From positions 13,039,501-13,103,500 of the forward strand of contig CM057146.1 in NCBI GenBank assembly GCA_029964075.1: a stretch of DNA of 64,000 nt, read 5' to 3'. Made by a program: the position numbers and the translations under genes. The DNA comes from Patiria pectinifera (taxonomy: Eukaryota; Echinodermata; Asteroidea; Valvatida; Asterinidae). A model generated the notes under the pieces. The model was not told where the DNA came from. It did not search any database and saw only the letters and a list, made by a program, of their open reading frames with translations. Below, piece after piece: positions 47,601 through 60,460 of this stretch (its first letter is position 1; every line of letters begins with the position of its first letter).

Positions 47601-49980
47601 GAGTCTTTATTCATGGAGCCAACGTCCCACAAGGGATAAACATGTACATTTGTAGTATGAAGGAAGAAGACTATAAAAGTGTGGTGTGAGGAAAAGAGCA
47701 CTCAGGATATTTTGTGGTGACGAAGAACTTTTTAACTGCCCCTACCCTTCCCCAATGCTGGCATCGTATCCATACACTGTGAGGGTGTTCCACCAGGGGC
47801 TTGCAATACAGGGGTATCACCTCGGCAATTCATGGACCCTTCGCCTCACCCTTTGAGTGCCTGCTCAATAATTTTTCCACCCAAGTATAAACAACGACAC
47901 GTGTGTGTGTGTGTGGTTGTAAGTTGTTGGAGGGGGGTATAGCTGCCACGATTTCAGGCAAACAGTATAACTGTGGAGATGGCGACAGGGTGTTTATGTG
48001 TCTTAGATTTTAGATGGCCATTTTTTTGTCGATGACAGAAACTTGTTCACAATTAGCTTATTTTTTAGGAGGCAGAATTTTGGGCAGACAAAAGATCAAT
48101 TAAATTTTGAATGAACGAAAAAGCACATTTTTTTAGGAGGCAGAATTTTGAATGAAAGAAAAAGCACATTTGCTCATGACAAGCACAGTTGAATATTCTG
48201 CTCTGACAGTCTCAAACCATTATACAACTTTGTATTATTTTTCCTTATGACCTACCAACTATATGCACTTTTTCCAACTTCTGTTCAAATTTTGTATTAG
48301 AAATCACTACGAATTGGTCACAATACATTGCTTAAAAATTTGAGTTCAAAATATGGTCAATCCCATGTTCAAGTGTGGCGCCCAAGTCACATGCCACACA
48401 AGTCGGGATCCGATAATCAGCTTCCAAAAAAAACAGTTCAAAATGCTGCAAGCCAACATCAAGTTTTTTTTTCATCAACAACCAATTCTATACATCACTC
48501 TCCAAAAAAACGAAAAAAAATTGCAAAAAAATCTGGACAAAAAATTGACACTGAGGTGCAGGCTTCTAGCTTGAACAAACAAAAGCTGGCTGCCAAGGAA
48601 TGCAGTTGCCATGGTGACAAAAGATGTAATTTATGGGGTGAGGACAGCCGTGCTGATTCCATCTTGACCTTGGCAGACGTCAGATGAACTTTTGTATTTC
48701 CTCTGATGGAACCATTTCTTCTTGAAGCAACAGAGAGGAACTTGTTTATGGCACGAGCAATGCTAGTTCTAAGTTTGAGGCAAAAAGGAAATGAAAAGTA
48801 CATGTACCTGTACATGTACATGTAAGTAAATTGTAGATTTTGCAGTAAGCATGCATTTCTTCAATGCAGTGCTTCCAGTACTTACTAACACACACACATA
48901 CCGGTACATGTACGTACAATGCCAGACCTAAAATCTCTGATTAAATGTACATACCAAAGGCACTGATGGAATTTGCAACAACTCTGAAAAACAGCCTTTA
49001 GAAAGTTCTTCATGGGTATGGAACATGTTCAATATAAAAACATTGTTCTATACATGTGTACATGTATGTGATCTCTACAGAAAACTGGTAATATTTAAGT
49101 AAACTCCGCAAAAAATTAAGTCCACACGCATTGGAGGGGTCTTAATTTTGAATTTGATCATCTTATAATGACGTCATTTATACAGACCATTGGGGATTTT
49201 GTTAGCTACATTTTGATACCCTGTTTGCTACGGTTTATAATGATGCAGTTGGTAAACTTGCAAACTTAGAAGATTACGTGAGGAATAACCACACATGCCG
49301 GTAATTGGCCCCTATCGATTGCACAGTGCCCAAACAAAGGGCAGGTCATTCGAATAGTTTCCTTCGTCAGTTGTCCAAAGCGTACCGGTACTATTCAGTG
49401 CCAGGTTTAGCCATGTGGACATGCTTAACATGCTTTAATTTGAAGGAAAATGTTCCGACTCGTAGTCGATAGACTTTTACCGTGCTCGAATTGCCCTATG
49501 TGACCCAATAGCTATTGAACACCTGGAAACCGCTTTGGCCATTATGCGCCGATTACCAACCAATTTCAGATCTCTGAAACAAAATCAGGCCAATCAGGTG
49601 CTATCAGCAAGACAAAGTGAGCAGGCTCATCAGATGGGATAGGCAGGCAGTCGGCATAATCCACCCGAATGCCAAGAGTCTAAAAAAAATAATTGGCCAG
49701 CACCTGCCCCAGATGCAAAGGCAAGTTCAAAGTGCAACCGGCGTGTTATCGGAGAAGCCTTCTTCTGTGAGCCGCTGTCGGGTTGGGACAGGGGAGGGGT
49801 ATATGAGTTGTGGGGTACCGGTAGTGTGAGTTCAGAGTGTAAGGGTGTGTCTGAAACCTGTGTCCAGAGTTATGGCTGTGCTTATTGCCAGCAACCAGTA
49901 ATTTTCATAGACAAAGACCTCAGCCCTAGACAAAAATTTGGATGCTGCCTTCCTGCCTATAGTGGAATCCGACGACCAGA
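44670..49980. other. No gene recognised; upstream MRTF intron or 5' flank
   Basis: The 119-codon plus-strand frame at 48328-48687 is Lys/Ser-rich with A-runs and no domain. A local duplication at 48061-48171 repeats TTTTTTAGGAGGCAGAATTT and TGAATGAAmGAAAAAGCACA. C/G homopolymers are at about 46923 and 47129. No further MRTF exon could be supported. Confidence 0.5.
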
Positions 49981-50015
49981 ATTAGAAGCTTTTACGGCAG
50001 TGGTGTCACACTCAC

Positions 50016-50065
50016 GCGCATGCAGCACGCGTTCTTAAAGACGAGGTGCACGCGTATTTTCGCAT
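50016..50065 (-). CDS. Candidate MRTF first coding exon in a CpG-rich patch
   Basis: The minus strand has an ATG at 50065 (G at -3), 16 open codons (MRKYACTSSLRTRAAC) and a GTGAGTG donor from 50015, leaving two bases. That is the phase needed by the 44626-44669 exon. The stretch of about 49.98-50.15 kb is visibly CpG-dense compared with its flanks, which suggests a promoter. Against it, a CCAAT box sits only five bases upstream of the ATG, which would put transcription start after it; the phase match has a one-in-three chance; and the peptide has no known counterpart. Confidence 0.2.
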
Positions 50066-50159
50066 TCCTATTGGTCAAAGGAGCCCGGAGTGCGTGCGTA
50101 TTCCCTGAGCGCAACTCGCGCGACCCTAGTGCCACCGCAGAAATAGCTGCCGCCAAATT

Positions 50160-53100
50160 AGTCTATAAGCCATGGAAGGATCATGATTGCAAGACACTGG
50201 TTGGCTGTACATTTACCAGACTTGCAAAGAAATGAGTGTTGCAGCAACATTTTGGAGAGGCTAACCCTATAGCCCTCTTAGACCCTTTCATCCACAAGGA
50301 AGAAGAATTTGTAGGGATGATGACATTACGGCTGATTTTATTTTAAATGCCTGTAATCGAGACTGAAATATCTATACTGACTTGATCAAAATATGGAGGT
50401 CTACATGTAGCACAAACGGTGCAGTTTCAGTTTTGATTGCATGAGGCACGAAGATCTTTCTTTCTTTAGATCTTTTAAGAGCAAAAATCCGGCCCAGATG
50501 GTTGGCTTAATGGAGTAATGGATGAATTAGGCTAACAGGGGATTAAAATAATACCCATAGATGATCCTGTCTCATGGGGGGTGCAGCTAAGGTCAGGGGT
50601 AGAGGGACTACCGGAAAGGAGGGTACATTGGGGCCTGAAGCAGGGGTGCCAGATGGTGCACAAGTCTGGTGCTCTTAATCCAGCAAAAGGGACCGCTGAA
50701 CAAATGAATCAAGTGCAGGTGCCATGTGGGGCTCAGGCGGGTTTTTTAAAGGGGCATGCGCAGCCATCTTGGTCTGGTTTCTGGAAGTCTTGGTTGCTGT
50801 CACTGTGAGATGAGATAGCACATTTCTTAATAAGTGGCCAGATTACTTTGGATAATGACCCACAGAATTGTGTGGGTGATAAAACCAAGACGTAACATTA
50901 GACCTCTGTGTGCAAGTGTTTACCGCTAGATCTCTATGACATCTTGGTCTGGTGTCCAGAATGAAATACATTGTTCAACAACACAATACTGCATGATACT
51001 GTCACCTGACTATGTCTTTATTGGGAAATCGAAGGTTGTGTCTAACACGGCTTCAATGTGGATAACAGCTTCAGAGTTTGCCAATGGCCTGCCACTGTTT
51101 ATACCAATAGCAATAGTCAAACTGTACGAACGGTGCAAACTCTCAGTCAGTCATACATAAATATGCTGTTTCAGACAATTTCCGAGGATGAAATTGCAAT
51201 TAAATATGAAATTTCAAAAGCACATTTTGATGAGAGACTTGCTGGCATTATTTCTCACTGAAAGGAAGGGAAGGTACACACGTGTACATGTACATCGGTA
51301 CGTGTATGTATGGACACTACAGGTATCTTGTCAACTTTGAGTTTCCTGCCGGCCGAAAATCGCTACAACGAACGAGGCCTGAAACGAACATTCCTTTGTG
51401 GACTGCATGTCTCCATCGGGTTTGTTATAGTGATGTTCTGCATGCTCTTTTATGATACAGGTAGGGAATAGAGTCCAGGCACAAATGTACAAATGTGTAA
51501 TGTACTTCACACCTCCTACATGTACCCAGTGCATGTACAGTAGGTCACACAATCCACCAGGTCACCATGCAGGTTAACCGTGATAGTTATCAGGGAGGAA
51601 TTCAATATCTCCAATCTCAAAGAATTGGAACCCAAAAAAGCCAATTATTTAAACAGGCGCGACAAATAAGCTACAAGATCTCATTCCTTGTCTGTATGTG
51701 TGTTCAACTCAGCGGGCATGTGCATGGGGGGCATGGCCCTGGGTTTTCGTCAAGCTTTTGTTTCATCGACTGATTTCAGCTGATCACAAAAACTGGATAA
51801 TGTTTCGCGCAATCATGTTCAAGTTATGTATTTGGAGTTTCTAAACACTGAGTTGATTGTTAACATTTTTGATAAATCCCTAAAGGTGGGTCGACTTGTG
51901 GGTTCTTTTCTTTTTATTTGAGATTCAGACTTTTGTTATGGCAATTTCACCTGTGACTTGAAGTGTCATTCGTTTTTGGCAAGGCACTGTAGACATGCTT
52001 GTTATAATATTGTTCTCTGATCCAATCTTTGAAAATCGAGCTGTATTAGATGTGAACACGTGATGCTATTTGTCAAATAATGGCCAAATACTTCTTTCCT
52101 TTGAATTTTTTTCTCTTTTTTTTGGGGGGGGGTGGCATTTGAGATAAATTCTCCAAAAAAAAAAAAAAATTAATGACCACAACTTTCCAAATATCAACAG
52201 TAGAAGAGGTCAGGAAGTTGAATTTGAAATTCCACAACGATGGCGCCAAAAAAAAAAAAAAACCTGGACACAAAACCAAAATGACTTTTCTCGGAATCCT
52301 ATGCGCCTGGGAACCTACACATGCACTAAGGTACTGCCACCAGCGAAACACAATATATTCCCAGCAATCACGTGTTGGCACATGGTTCCACTCAAGTTCA
52401 GGCACATGTGTGATCCCTGGTAGAAGATGTTCAAATACATTGGCTGTAATTCCTTGAGGATGTGGCTCGACAGAGAAACTGCACAGACGGTTTTCGAACT
52501 TCAAACCAGTATCTTACGTCTATTTTTATACTGTTTGATTGTCTGGAGAGTTTGGGACCGCGAGTCTGGTATTTTTGGAAACTGCGCCAAATGATGTCAG
52601 CCTTGAGACAGACCCACATTACGTTATTTTTACAACACAGTATGCCTACTCACTCGTTGTCCAATCAAACAATCTAGGGGTTTAGCTCTACAGTCCAGCA
52701 TTTGCAGCTATCCAAAAAGTAACTGACGTAATTATTATTGAAGAGCATCTTGGTTTAAAGATAATTATGGGACTACATGTAAACTCCCTGTCAAATTAAT
52801 CTTTCTGGCAAGCTGTCATTTTGAAGAAAACAATGAAAGAAGTCCTTTCCAACGATGCACTTTTCGTTAGAAATTTCCGTTATACATTCATTTTTAATTC
52901 AGCGAATCACGCGCAAACGTTGACACGACGCTCACGTGCGGGCGGTTGCTATAATTCGTTGGTTCAGGCACGACATTGCGTAGCTGCAATCGGCTGGATG
53001 AGAACATGTCCCAGATGCTGAATTCGGGCTCAATTCAAAACATGACTCTGACAGCAACTTTTGATTTGAAATCAAGATCCTACAATATTGTTTTCTCGGA

Positions 53101-53280
53101 ATATACATACAGCATTCACTGAGGTAAAACTTCATCGGGTTAGTTGTTAAGCACCCTTGTTAACATTTTCAGCACTTTTGTTGCTTCACACGAACATTAT
53201 GCACAAATTACAAATGACGGACTGTACCTTTAATGCATGTACTGTACATGCACATGTAGTATGAAAAGTAGTAAAAAGTA
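50160..53280. other. No gene recognised
   Basis: AT-rich DNA with chance frames. A CpG-rich segment near 52900-52990 contains a minus-strand ATG at 52976, 13 open codons and a GTGAGC donor from 52935, again leaving two bases. It is an alternative to the 50.0-kb candidate first exon but no better supported. Confidence 0.4.
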
Positions 53281-53281
53281 A

Positions 53282-53353
53282 AGTCTGTCACAAACCAATA
53301 TGGCCTATCAGGCCAGCGTTTACCTTAGTTTTTAGTGGCATGACACGACTGTC
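53282..53353 (-). mobile_element. SINE 3' body fragment
   Basis: AGTCTGTCACAAACCAATAT, then GGCCTATCAGGCCAGCGTTT and the following GGCATGACACGACT, match 30363-30433 of the nearly complete SINE with scattered substitutions. Confidence 0.75.
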
Positions 53354-53477
53354 ATCGGTAAGAAAGGAAACCGAGTTGGGGGAGACCACTGGGAGGGACA
53401 TTCAAACGCAATGCTGGCGAAGACACTTTGTGCACATTTGCAATAAAACTAGTAATGCACACGCATTGTGTCCCGTC

Positions 53478-54554
53478 CATGGGGCTTTCAAAAGTGGTTA
53501 AAAAGCGCCCTCTCTGCTTGCGCATGGAGTGGATACCACACTGGAGATTTGGTTGTATAAGTTGGTGAAAAGAATCAACTACCGGTATATATCACCAATT
53601 AGCCATGGTCCAACTCTTGCCCCCTCCTTCCCATTACAAAAAGTACAGAGATGAACTGACCCTATCAAAGTTGACCAGGCTGTTTCCGTTTATACAATTA
53701 TCAACTAACAGTTCACCCTAACTCCAACTCGCCAATGATGTGACATCCAATTAGCGGTGGGTACCCTATGGTATTTCTATTTTGCCCTTTAAGTTTCGTC
53801 TCCTCCACTTCCAAGTTTCAATTTTAATTAGCCTGTGTTCCCCATCACTCGGCGCAATTAAACCCAACGCGCGAGTGTTTATTGCAAAGTTACCGGTGGG
53901 CAGAAGGGGAGGAGGACTCCGGAAGAACTTCTTCTACAGACAGACCTTTGAGGCAGCAGATGCAATTCTGGATTGTGTTACCTGTAAATCTGATTCGTAT
54001 ACATGTAGGAGACACATGATTGTCACTTCTCATGGCATAACTTCTTGGCTGGTGTATTGGTATCTGGGTCACACAGGTTGGACATGTGGTGTGATATGCC
54101 AGCTATAATGTACACATGATGTACATGTAACGTGCACTACTCATTCTAAATCACTACAATATATTTCTTAATCACTGAATATGTATATACTACATGTATC
54201 GCCCATTTGAAACCTGGACAAATCAAGGACCACACTTACCGGTACATGTAAGTACCGGTACTGTATCATCATCAAACAATAAATACATTTTAAAATCTTA
54301 GGGCGACAGGGCGACATCAATGTTACTCCTGTCTGACTATAGCCAATACCGTATGTACACTACATTCTGAATTTATTACACTCCAGAAGGAGCTGTACCT
54401 GGTAATGTACAATGCACGTGTAACGGTACATTTACAAGGAGTAAACGGTACAGTGCCAATTAAATTTGAAGGACTCCACTGACAAAGTTTTCCCTTATGG
54501 GCTTCGTGCTTGACCAAGAGAGGGCGCTTTTTGACCACTTTTGAGAGCCCCATG
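53478..54554. repeat. 1.08-kb segment bounded by 38-bp inverted repeats
   Basis: The left arm is 53478-53515, starting CATGGGGCTTTCAAAAGTGG and ending AAAAAGCGCCCTCTCT. The right arm, 54517-54554, is its inverse with two mismatches in 38. No target duplication is visible and the interior has no transposase. It may be a non-autonomous transposon or two inverted copies of a short repeat. Confidence 0.8.
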
Positions 54555-55821
54555 AATAGGTTCCACCAGGTGTTGTCGTTAATGCATTCGAAAGACTCTG
54601 ACAGTGGTCTCGCCCAAGTCTTCCTTTCTTACCGTTGAGGGGGTACTTTTGCACAGAGCCCAGAGTCACAGACACCCAGTTGTTTGTATTCAGCTTGGGA
54701 CAATTGAAGCAAAATGTCTTGCCCAGGGATGTTCATTTTGTAAGTCCCACAAATGTATGTGAATTCTCCTGTTTTAAGCCATACATGAATGATCCTAGGG
54801 GCCAAGGAGATTTACAATACAAAATTTTAAAAGCAACGCTAACATCGCACACATCTTCGCACTCTGAATAGCTTATAGTGCCAAACATCAGGCTTCCAGT
54901 AGCAATTCCAATGCCACGCTGATCCAGCCTAAGTCTTTAATAACTTCATCCATCATGGTTCCCATAACCCCGCAGACTTTAGCCGAGACGTATATTAATG
55001 TAACAACAAGGTGTACAACCATTTTGATTCACAGTTTTACAAGCAACAAGCAGCATCCATACCGGCTTAAACTCATCAACACCGCACCAGCCCAGCAGGC
55101 AAGGTGTCTCGCGACCGGACAGCACACGTCGCACCGCTGAAAGCTCCCACAGACAGCCCTGTCATGTTAGCGTTAAGCGGTCCGATACAGAGAGAGGGGC
55201 GAGTATTAACACTTGGAGGAAATCGCTGCTCTCGGCACCTCTAAGCTTTGGCACAACAGTTGTTTCTGGATAATACTCTGAACCAAACGTAAACCTCATG
55301 CTTGGGAGTCGGAACAGACAGGCTGGGATTAAAGAGCTTTTTCTTTTAATAAGTGTAAATGCTTGGCTAAATGTAACAGGTTCCCAACAGTTCACGGAGG
55401 AAACTGGGGCACAACTTTTATTTATAAGGAGCCAGACTACACCCAGTTGGTTTAAAACATAAATGAATATTTTATGTAGATATTTAGAATTAAATCTTTT
55501 GCTGTGTTCAAACTATATGGTTTGTGGTGATGACTAAAATTAACATCTGTAGCCATAAGGCCCCCCAAAAAAGTCTCCGGCTTCTGGTATGCGCGCGCAT
55601 GTAGCGCCAGCCATGCGGGCAAAAAAAAAAAAGTTTTTTTTTTTTTTTTTGAATGAAAGAAACCGTCAAACAAACTGTTTTGTTAGACTCCTGCCTGCTG
55701 CTGCACAGTTTTAACGTGCTTTTAGATGGGGGGGTTATGATCGAGAATATTTATGTGGGCCTCTGGACTCCATATATATTTGCACTAAGTTTAGTTTGCA
55801 GTCATTGCAGTCATCAGCACA

Positions 55822-55859
<38 letters not shown>

Positions 55860-56199
55860 CTACGCACACTCCACTTTTTTGGGCAAGCTCAGAAACTTTT
55901 TTTTTTTTTTTTGTTTGGCCTAAGACAACAGTGTTGTTTGGACAAAGCTTTTGTTTGGTTAGGTTATAAATGTTATTTCATATTTTAAGTTGAACCAATG
56001 CCCCCCCCCCTGTCATCTCATACAAATTGGTAATGAAGTCAACTTAAAATACACAATGTACAAACACCTAGTCAGATTTGACTAGGAAACAGTCCAACTT
56101 GCACCCAGCTGACTACAGCAAGGGTCAGCAGGGTTAAAGTTTGACTGCATGTACTTCCTAGTCAAATTTAACTACCGTAGAGTGTTTCCAGAGTGTTCA
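54555..56199. other. No gene seen; homopolymer-rich
   Basis: A12-G-T17 lies at 55621-55650, a 32-A run at 55823-55854 and a T-run near 55897-55912. AGTCAGATTTGACTAGGAA (about 56072) and its near inverse TTCCTAGTCAAATTTAACT (about 56155) form an inverted pair about 70 bp apart. Confidence 0.55.
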
Positions 56200-56490
56200 G
56201 GTATCCAAAACGGTGCGTCATGGGGCACTGTTGAGTTAAACTCGTACATGGGTTCGAACCCTGACGGGGAAAATGGTTAATGGTGCTTGTGTCCTTGGGC
56301 AAGACACTTCACTACAATTGCCCCTCTCCACCCAGGAGTATAAATGGGTACATGTGAAGGCATGAAGGCAGAGACCAAATTGCGCTGATCTGGAGCTGCT
56401 GCAGAAAAATGGTCTCACCCTGATGAAAAGGATAGTAATTGTAAAGGGCTTTGAAACCTTCGGTATAAAGCGCTACATTATTGTTATGAA
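56200..56490 (+). mobile_element. tRNA-type SINE
   Basis: B-box GGGTTCGAACCC is followed by GTGTCCTTGGGCAAGACACT, CTCTCCACCCAGGAGTATAA, then the tail AAAGGGCTTTGAAACC and GGTATAAAGCGCTACATT. The order matches the minus-strand SINE at 30.4 kb. The A-box region is degraded. Confidence 0.82.
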
Positions 56491-59282
56491 AAAGCAGCAT
56501 TTAGTATTTCAACTTGTCTTAAGAAGTTTTTCTAAAATATCCGAAATCAACAATTATTTTAAAAAAATGTTTAAGAAAGTCACAAACTTTGGGCTCTGAT
56601 GATTAAACAAATCCTACAATTTAAAAAGCGATATTCAACAAACATACAAATAAACAAATGTGAAACTTCTATTTGGTGTCTCCAGTCACAAGAGTACAAA
56701 GCCCAACAGATGGCCTGCGGTCGGTAATTACTCTCAGGAAGTCTTTCATTTCTTTCAGCTGAACAACTGAGTTGATGAGAAGTTAAGGTGAGCTTTGGGA
56801 ATGGGGGGGGGGGGTTCGGAAGGGGGAGGGGAAGAGTGCAGCAACATGTGGGGGTGCAATGATCCAGATTGCTCCGCGTTTCCAAAATAACCAATATACC
56901 GGTAGGGATGTGGGCTTTAGATTAGAAACACAGCAGTTGTCTTTCCCCTGCGGTCTCAATATGGGCAAACCATCCTACCGGTACTACGAGCATGTGCAGA
57001 ATGCATCAATTTTTCAACTTTTTTTTCTTCTTAGAAAGAAGTGATTTGACTCCGGTGCTGTGTACATAAAGGGGGTGTATTATGCAAAAGGGTTCGCGTG
57101 ACACGACGGCCTTTCTATCGTACCGCTGAATAACAATGTCTCGGAATTCAGTGTGTTTTGTGTCCCTTTTTCCACGTGTTAATTGCAGCAAAGCGTGCCG
57201 TTTTTTTGAAGTTCCGGTGTTAGTGGGTGATAGGATTACCGTGGGTTTACTTGCAACTGGTCTGGGGCCAAACAGAATTTGAATTGTTTACGCATAAATG
57301 GTAAAGTACATGTGCATTCCCGGCTAGACAGATAATGATGACCAAAACCCTATGGAACCACAAGATCAAGGGGGGAAATGGTTGGAAGACGACTGTCCGT
57401 GCACAGAGGAGTTTTGTTGACCACTTACTGTATGTGACACTCATGTCCATGTACTTACATTGTATGGTACCAGCTGCTGTACAGTGCACTATTCATCAAT
57501 ACGTCTTCTATTTGTAATTTAAGTACAGTGCTCAAAACATACATGGTACATATACATACATGTACATGTATACACTGAGTAAATGTCCATGAGGTCAACA
57601 TCGGGTTCAAACTGGCCAGCCAATGCTAGCAAGCTTACATGTAGTGGTCAAGTACCGGGCGGTATTTAAGATTTCTGACTAGTAGGAGGTTGTTGGTTTG
57701 AGTCCACCAGAGCAAGCTTGTAAAAAAATGTGTGCAAGCTGTCATCAGACAGTACCTGTACAGTACATGTATGTACACATTTTTGAAAAAAAAAGGAAAA
57801 CCAAAAAAATACAAAAATGTAAGTCACCAATTTCACAAAGCGCTGGGACACATGCGCTTCATGTCGCAATGATCCATTTCAAGAAACTTGCGATGTGTTG
57901 AACATTCATTGTGTACCAACTGAAGCTACAAAAAAATTAAGTCATGGAATTCTGATTTGTCTATGAAAGGAAACCGAAAAATAAGAAGCGTCCCTTTTCT
58001 TAGCTTTTTTGCCATATAAAAAATACATTTATGACAGAGTGTGTTTGTGTATTATATGCAATACATAATTGAAAGTTGACTCAAAACTCGTAACAAAAAA
58101 TTCCATCATATAAAATGTGTTTTATTTGGTTCTGACTCTCCTATTTTGTTTATCAAAAAGGACGAAGAAACAAATTGCATTATACGTAACTGTTTAGAAA
58201 TTGTCCCCTTCGTCTCATGAATAATATTCCAATTTCTGAAAAGCTCTTTGGACACATGAATAGCCGCAAACAAGACAACTAATTTCTATGCAGGGAAACC
58301 ACATAAAGGTCATCGTCCCATTCCGTTGGCATGTTGTATGAATGCCAGAGAACAGAAATGACAAATCAAATATATCCCAGCTGATTTCTGACACAGTCTT
58401 GAAGCAGAGAGAGAAAAAAATGTGAATGGATTACAGGTGTGGCGTAGTACAGGTTCTATGGTTAGAAATCTCTGGTGGTCCCCAGAGCAGGATGCCAAGA
58501 AAAGACTCTTTGAAAGTTTCCAATCCTCAGTTGCAAGGCAGCAGGATTTTGCCATAAGTCCGGATCTGTCCCTTAGGTCCAATACAGTTGCAAAGGGGGA
58601 CCACTGTACAGTCAGGTTACCATTCCTTGAAATCCCTCTGCAAACTGTGTAGGTATTTAAAGCCATTCAGAGCCATTCCTGTCCCAACTTTTGGCAGTCC
58701 TGGTGAGTGAAGTTCTCAACTCGGACACCGAGTCTTCCCCGTTTAAATACATTTTAAGCTGTCTGTCTGTCAGGGCTAACTCTGCCATGAAATGTCGCGC
58801 GCGCTTGGATGTTGTTCCCAAATGTTTGGATTTTCTTTTTCTGTTCAAATATTTGGTAGATGGATTAAATGGATATGGAGTGTATCTGTTACAGCTCTTG
58901 GTTTTTTGTTGAAGGGGAGCAGACACCCGTGGGATGACATTAAGAAGTCATCAAGCTGACAGGTTCTCCAGTTTTTGCATCAAGAAAGAGCTAAGAGTGC
59001 CTGGGGTCGGGGCCTGGGTCGAGCTCTGAGCAGTGCTTACAGTGTCCGCAGCCAATATTTTGACAAATTGTGGCTTACAAATAATTTTGGAATAAAAATA
59101 GTTCATATACAAGGAATGATGTTTAATGTCCAATTTGTACGTACCTAAAGTATAGGATATAAATTACAGGAAAATCCTTTGTTTTTATAGAGATTGAAGT
59201 ACAACGTACCAGGTACATGTACCTTTTTTAAGAGATACCGGTACCGTAGGTTTGAAGAATGGTGTTGTACTATACATGTAAT

Positions 59283-59420
59283 AATAATAACAGGTACTTA
59301 TAATGTAGCGCTTCTAACCAAGATCAAAGCATGTATTACTACCCCTGGTCATTGGGCCAATGAAACACTCCCAATAACTCAGCTCCTTGGGGAGTAGGCG
59401 CATACAGCTGGCTGCTGCCA
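59283..59420 (-). mobile_element. Retroelement 3' tail fragment
   Basis: On the minus strand it ends AGAAGCGCTACATTATAAGT followed by (TAT)n. This is the same type of GCGCTACATTATA tail seen on the 56.2-kb SINE. The 5' limit is uncertain. Confidence 0.55.
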
Positions 59421-59435
59421 TTTCAGACTCAACTG

Positions 59436-59545
59436 AACTCGTGGTCTGCGGGTAATTCTGTAGGTTATGGGTTTGATTCCAGCCTTGGGTTGTGGTGCAT
59501 ATGCCCTTGGGCAAGGCACTTTGTCACTCATTTATTTATGCAAGT
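59436..59545 (+). mobile_element. SINE 5' fragment
   Basis: B-box-like GGGTTTGATTCCAGCC is followed by TGCCCTTGGGCAAGGCACTT, the shared domain of the SINEs at 30.4 and 56.2 kb. It lies tail-to-head beside the minus-strand fragment at 59283-59420. Confidence 0.65.
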
Positions 59546-60460
59546 GTGTCATTTTTGAGTTTTGTCTATTTTTCTTTCTTATCCAAAGAGTTTACATACA
59601 CGTACATCAATGTTGTCACAAATTTGTTCAAATTTCGTTTTACTGTCACGTACATGTACCGGTACAAACATAAGGTTGCCTTTACAATGTCCTGGGTTGA
59701 AATCCCTCCTGTATTATTAAATATCCGTCCGACCTGACCATGTCCATTTTATTAGATTATCCACAAACAAAAACCTCAAAACTCATGAAGTTTCAAAGTT
59801 AAATCTCACCAGTCCTCTGAAGGAATACAGACACCAGACAACAAAAGTTTTTTTTTTTTCCTGAAACCGAACCAGACTATCCTTTGTGGGTTAGGAATCT
59901 ACACAGATCCTGTACATGTGTAAGGACAGTGATCCGTGGGTTATATTCATGTCTGAAGCCATGAGGTCAATGATCTAAGTTCTAGCTCGCCTGTCGATTC
60001 ATCCCCCCCCCCCCTATTATTTAAGTTCAAGTTCTACCAACTGTGATGAAGTCAACCGCAGAATAGGCTAAATACCCCCACGGGGCCTAATCCCTTGTTT
60101 CGATTGCATCGGGGTGGTAAGGAAGAGAACCACATGGCATTATTTATGACTGTTAATAGACCACTGACATCAAGCGTGCCGGTTTTTCCTACTGATCTTA
60201 TGCTATTATAGCTTGTATAGGCTTGCAACTCTGTCATTCTATAAATGTGGGGTCCACTTTTTTCCCTGTCTCTGTTACAGCTGATACCGATGGATGCTTT
60301 CCTCATTGTAGTTGTCCTTCAAGAGTGATTATGAATAGTAAACTACATTGTATATTGTACATGTACCTACACACACACACAAAATAATAATTTGAAGTCA
60401 TTCTCAATGACACTTGAATGACAAATTAAACAGTTCACAGAGAAACAGGGACAGGAAAAT

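Noticed and set aside
48328-48687. Lys-rich 119-codon plus-strand frame
   Set aside because: Low-complexity KKRKK stretches come from A-runs; no recognisable domain or splice structure.
58657-58926. Minus-strand peptide with LALTDRQLKMYL, faintly like homeodomain helix 3
   Set aside because: The invariant WFxNRR and the rest of the homeodomain are absent and there is no donor to restore it.
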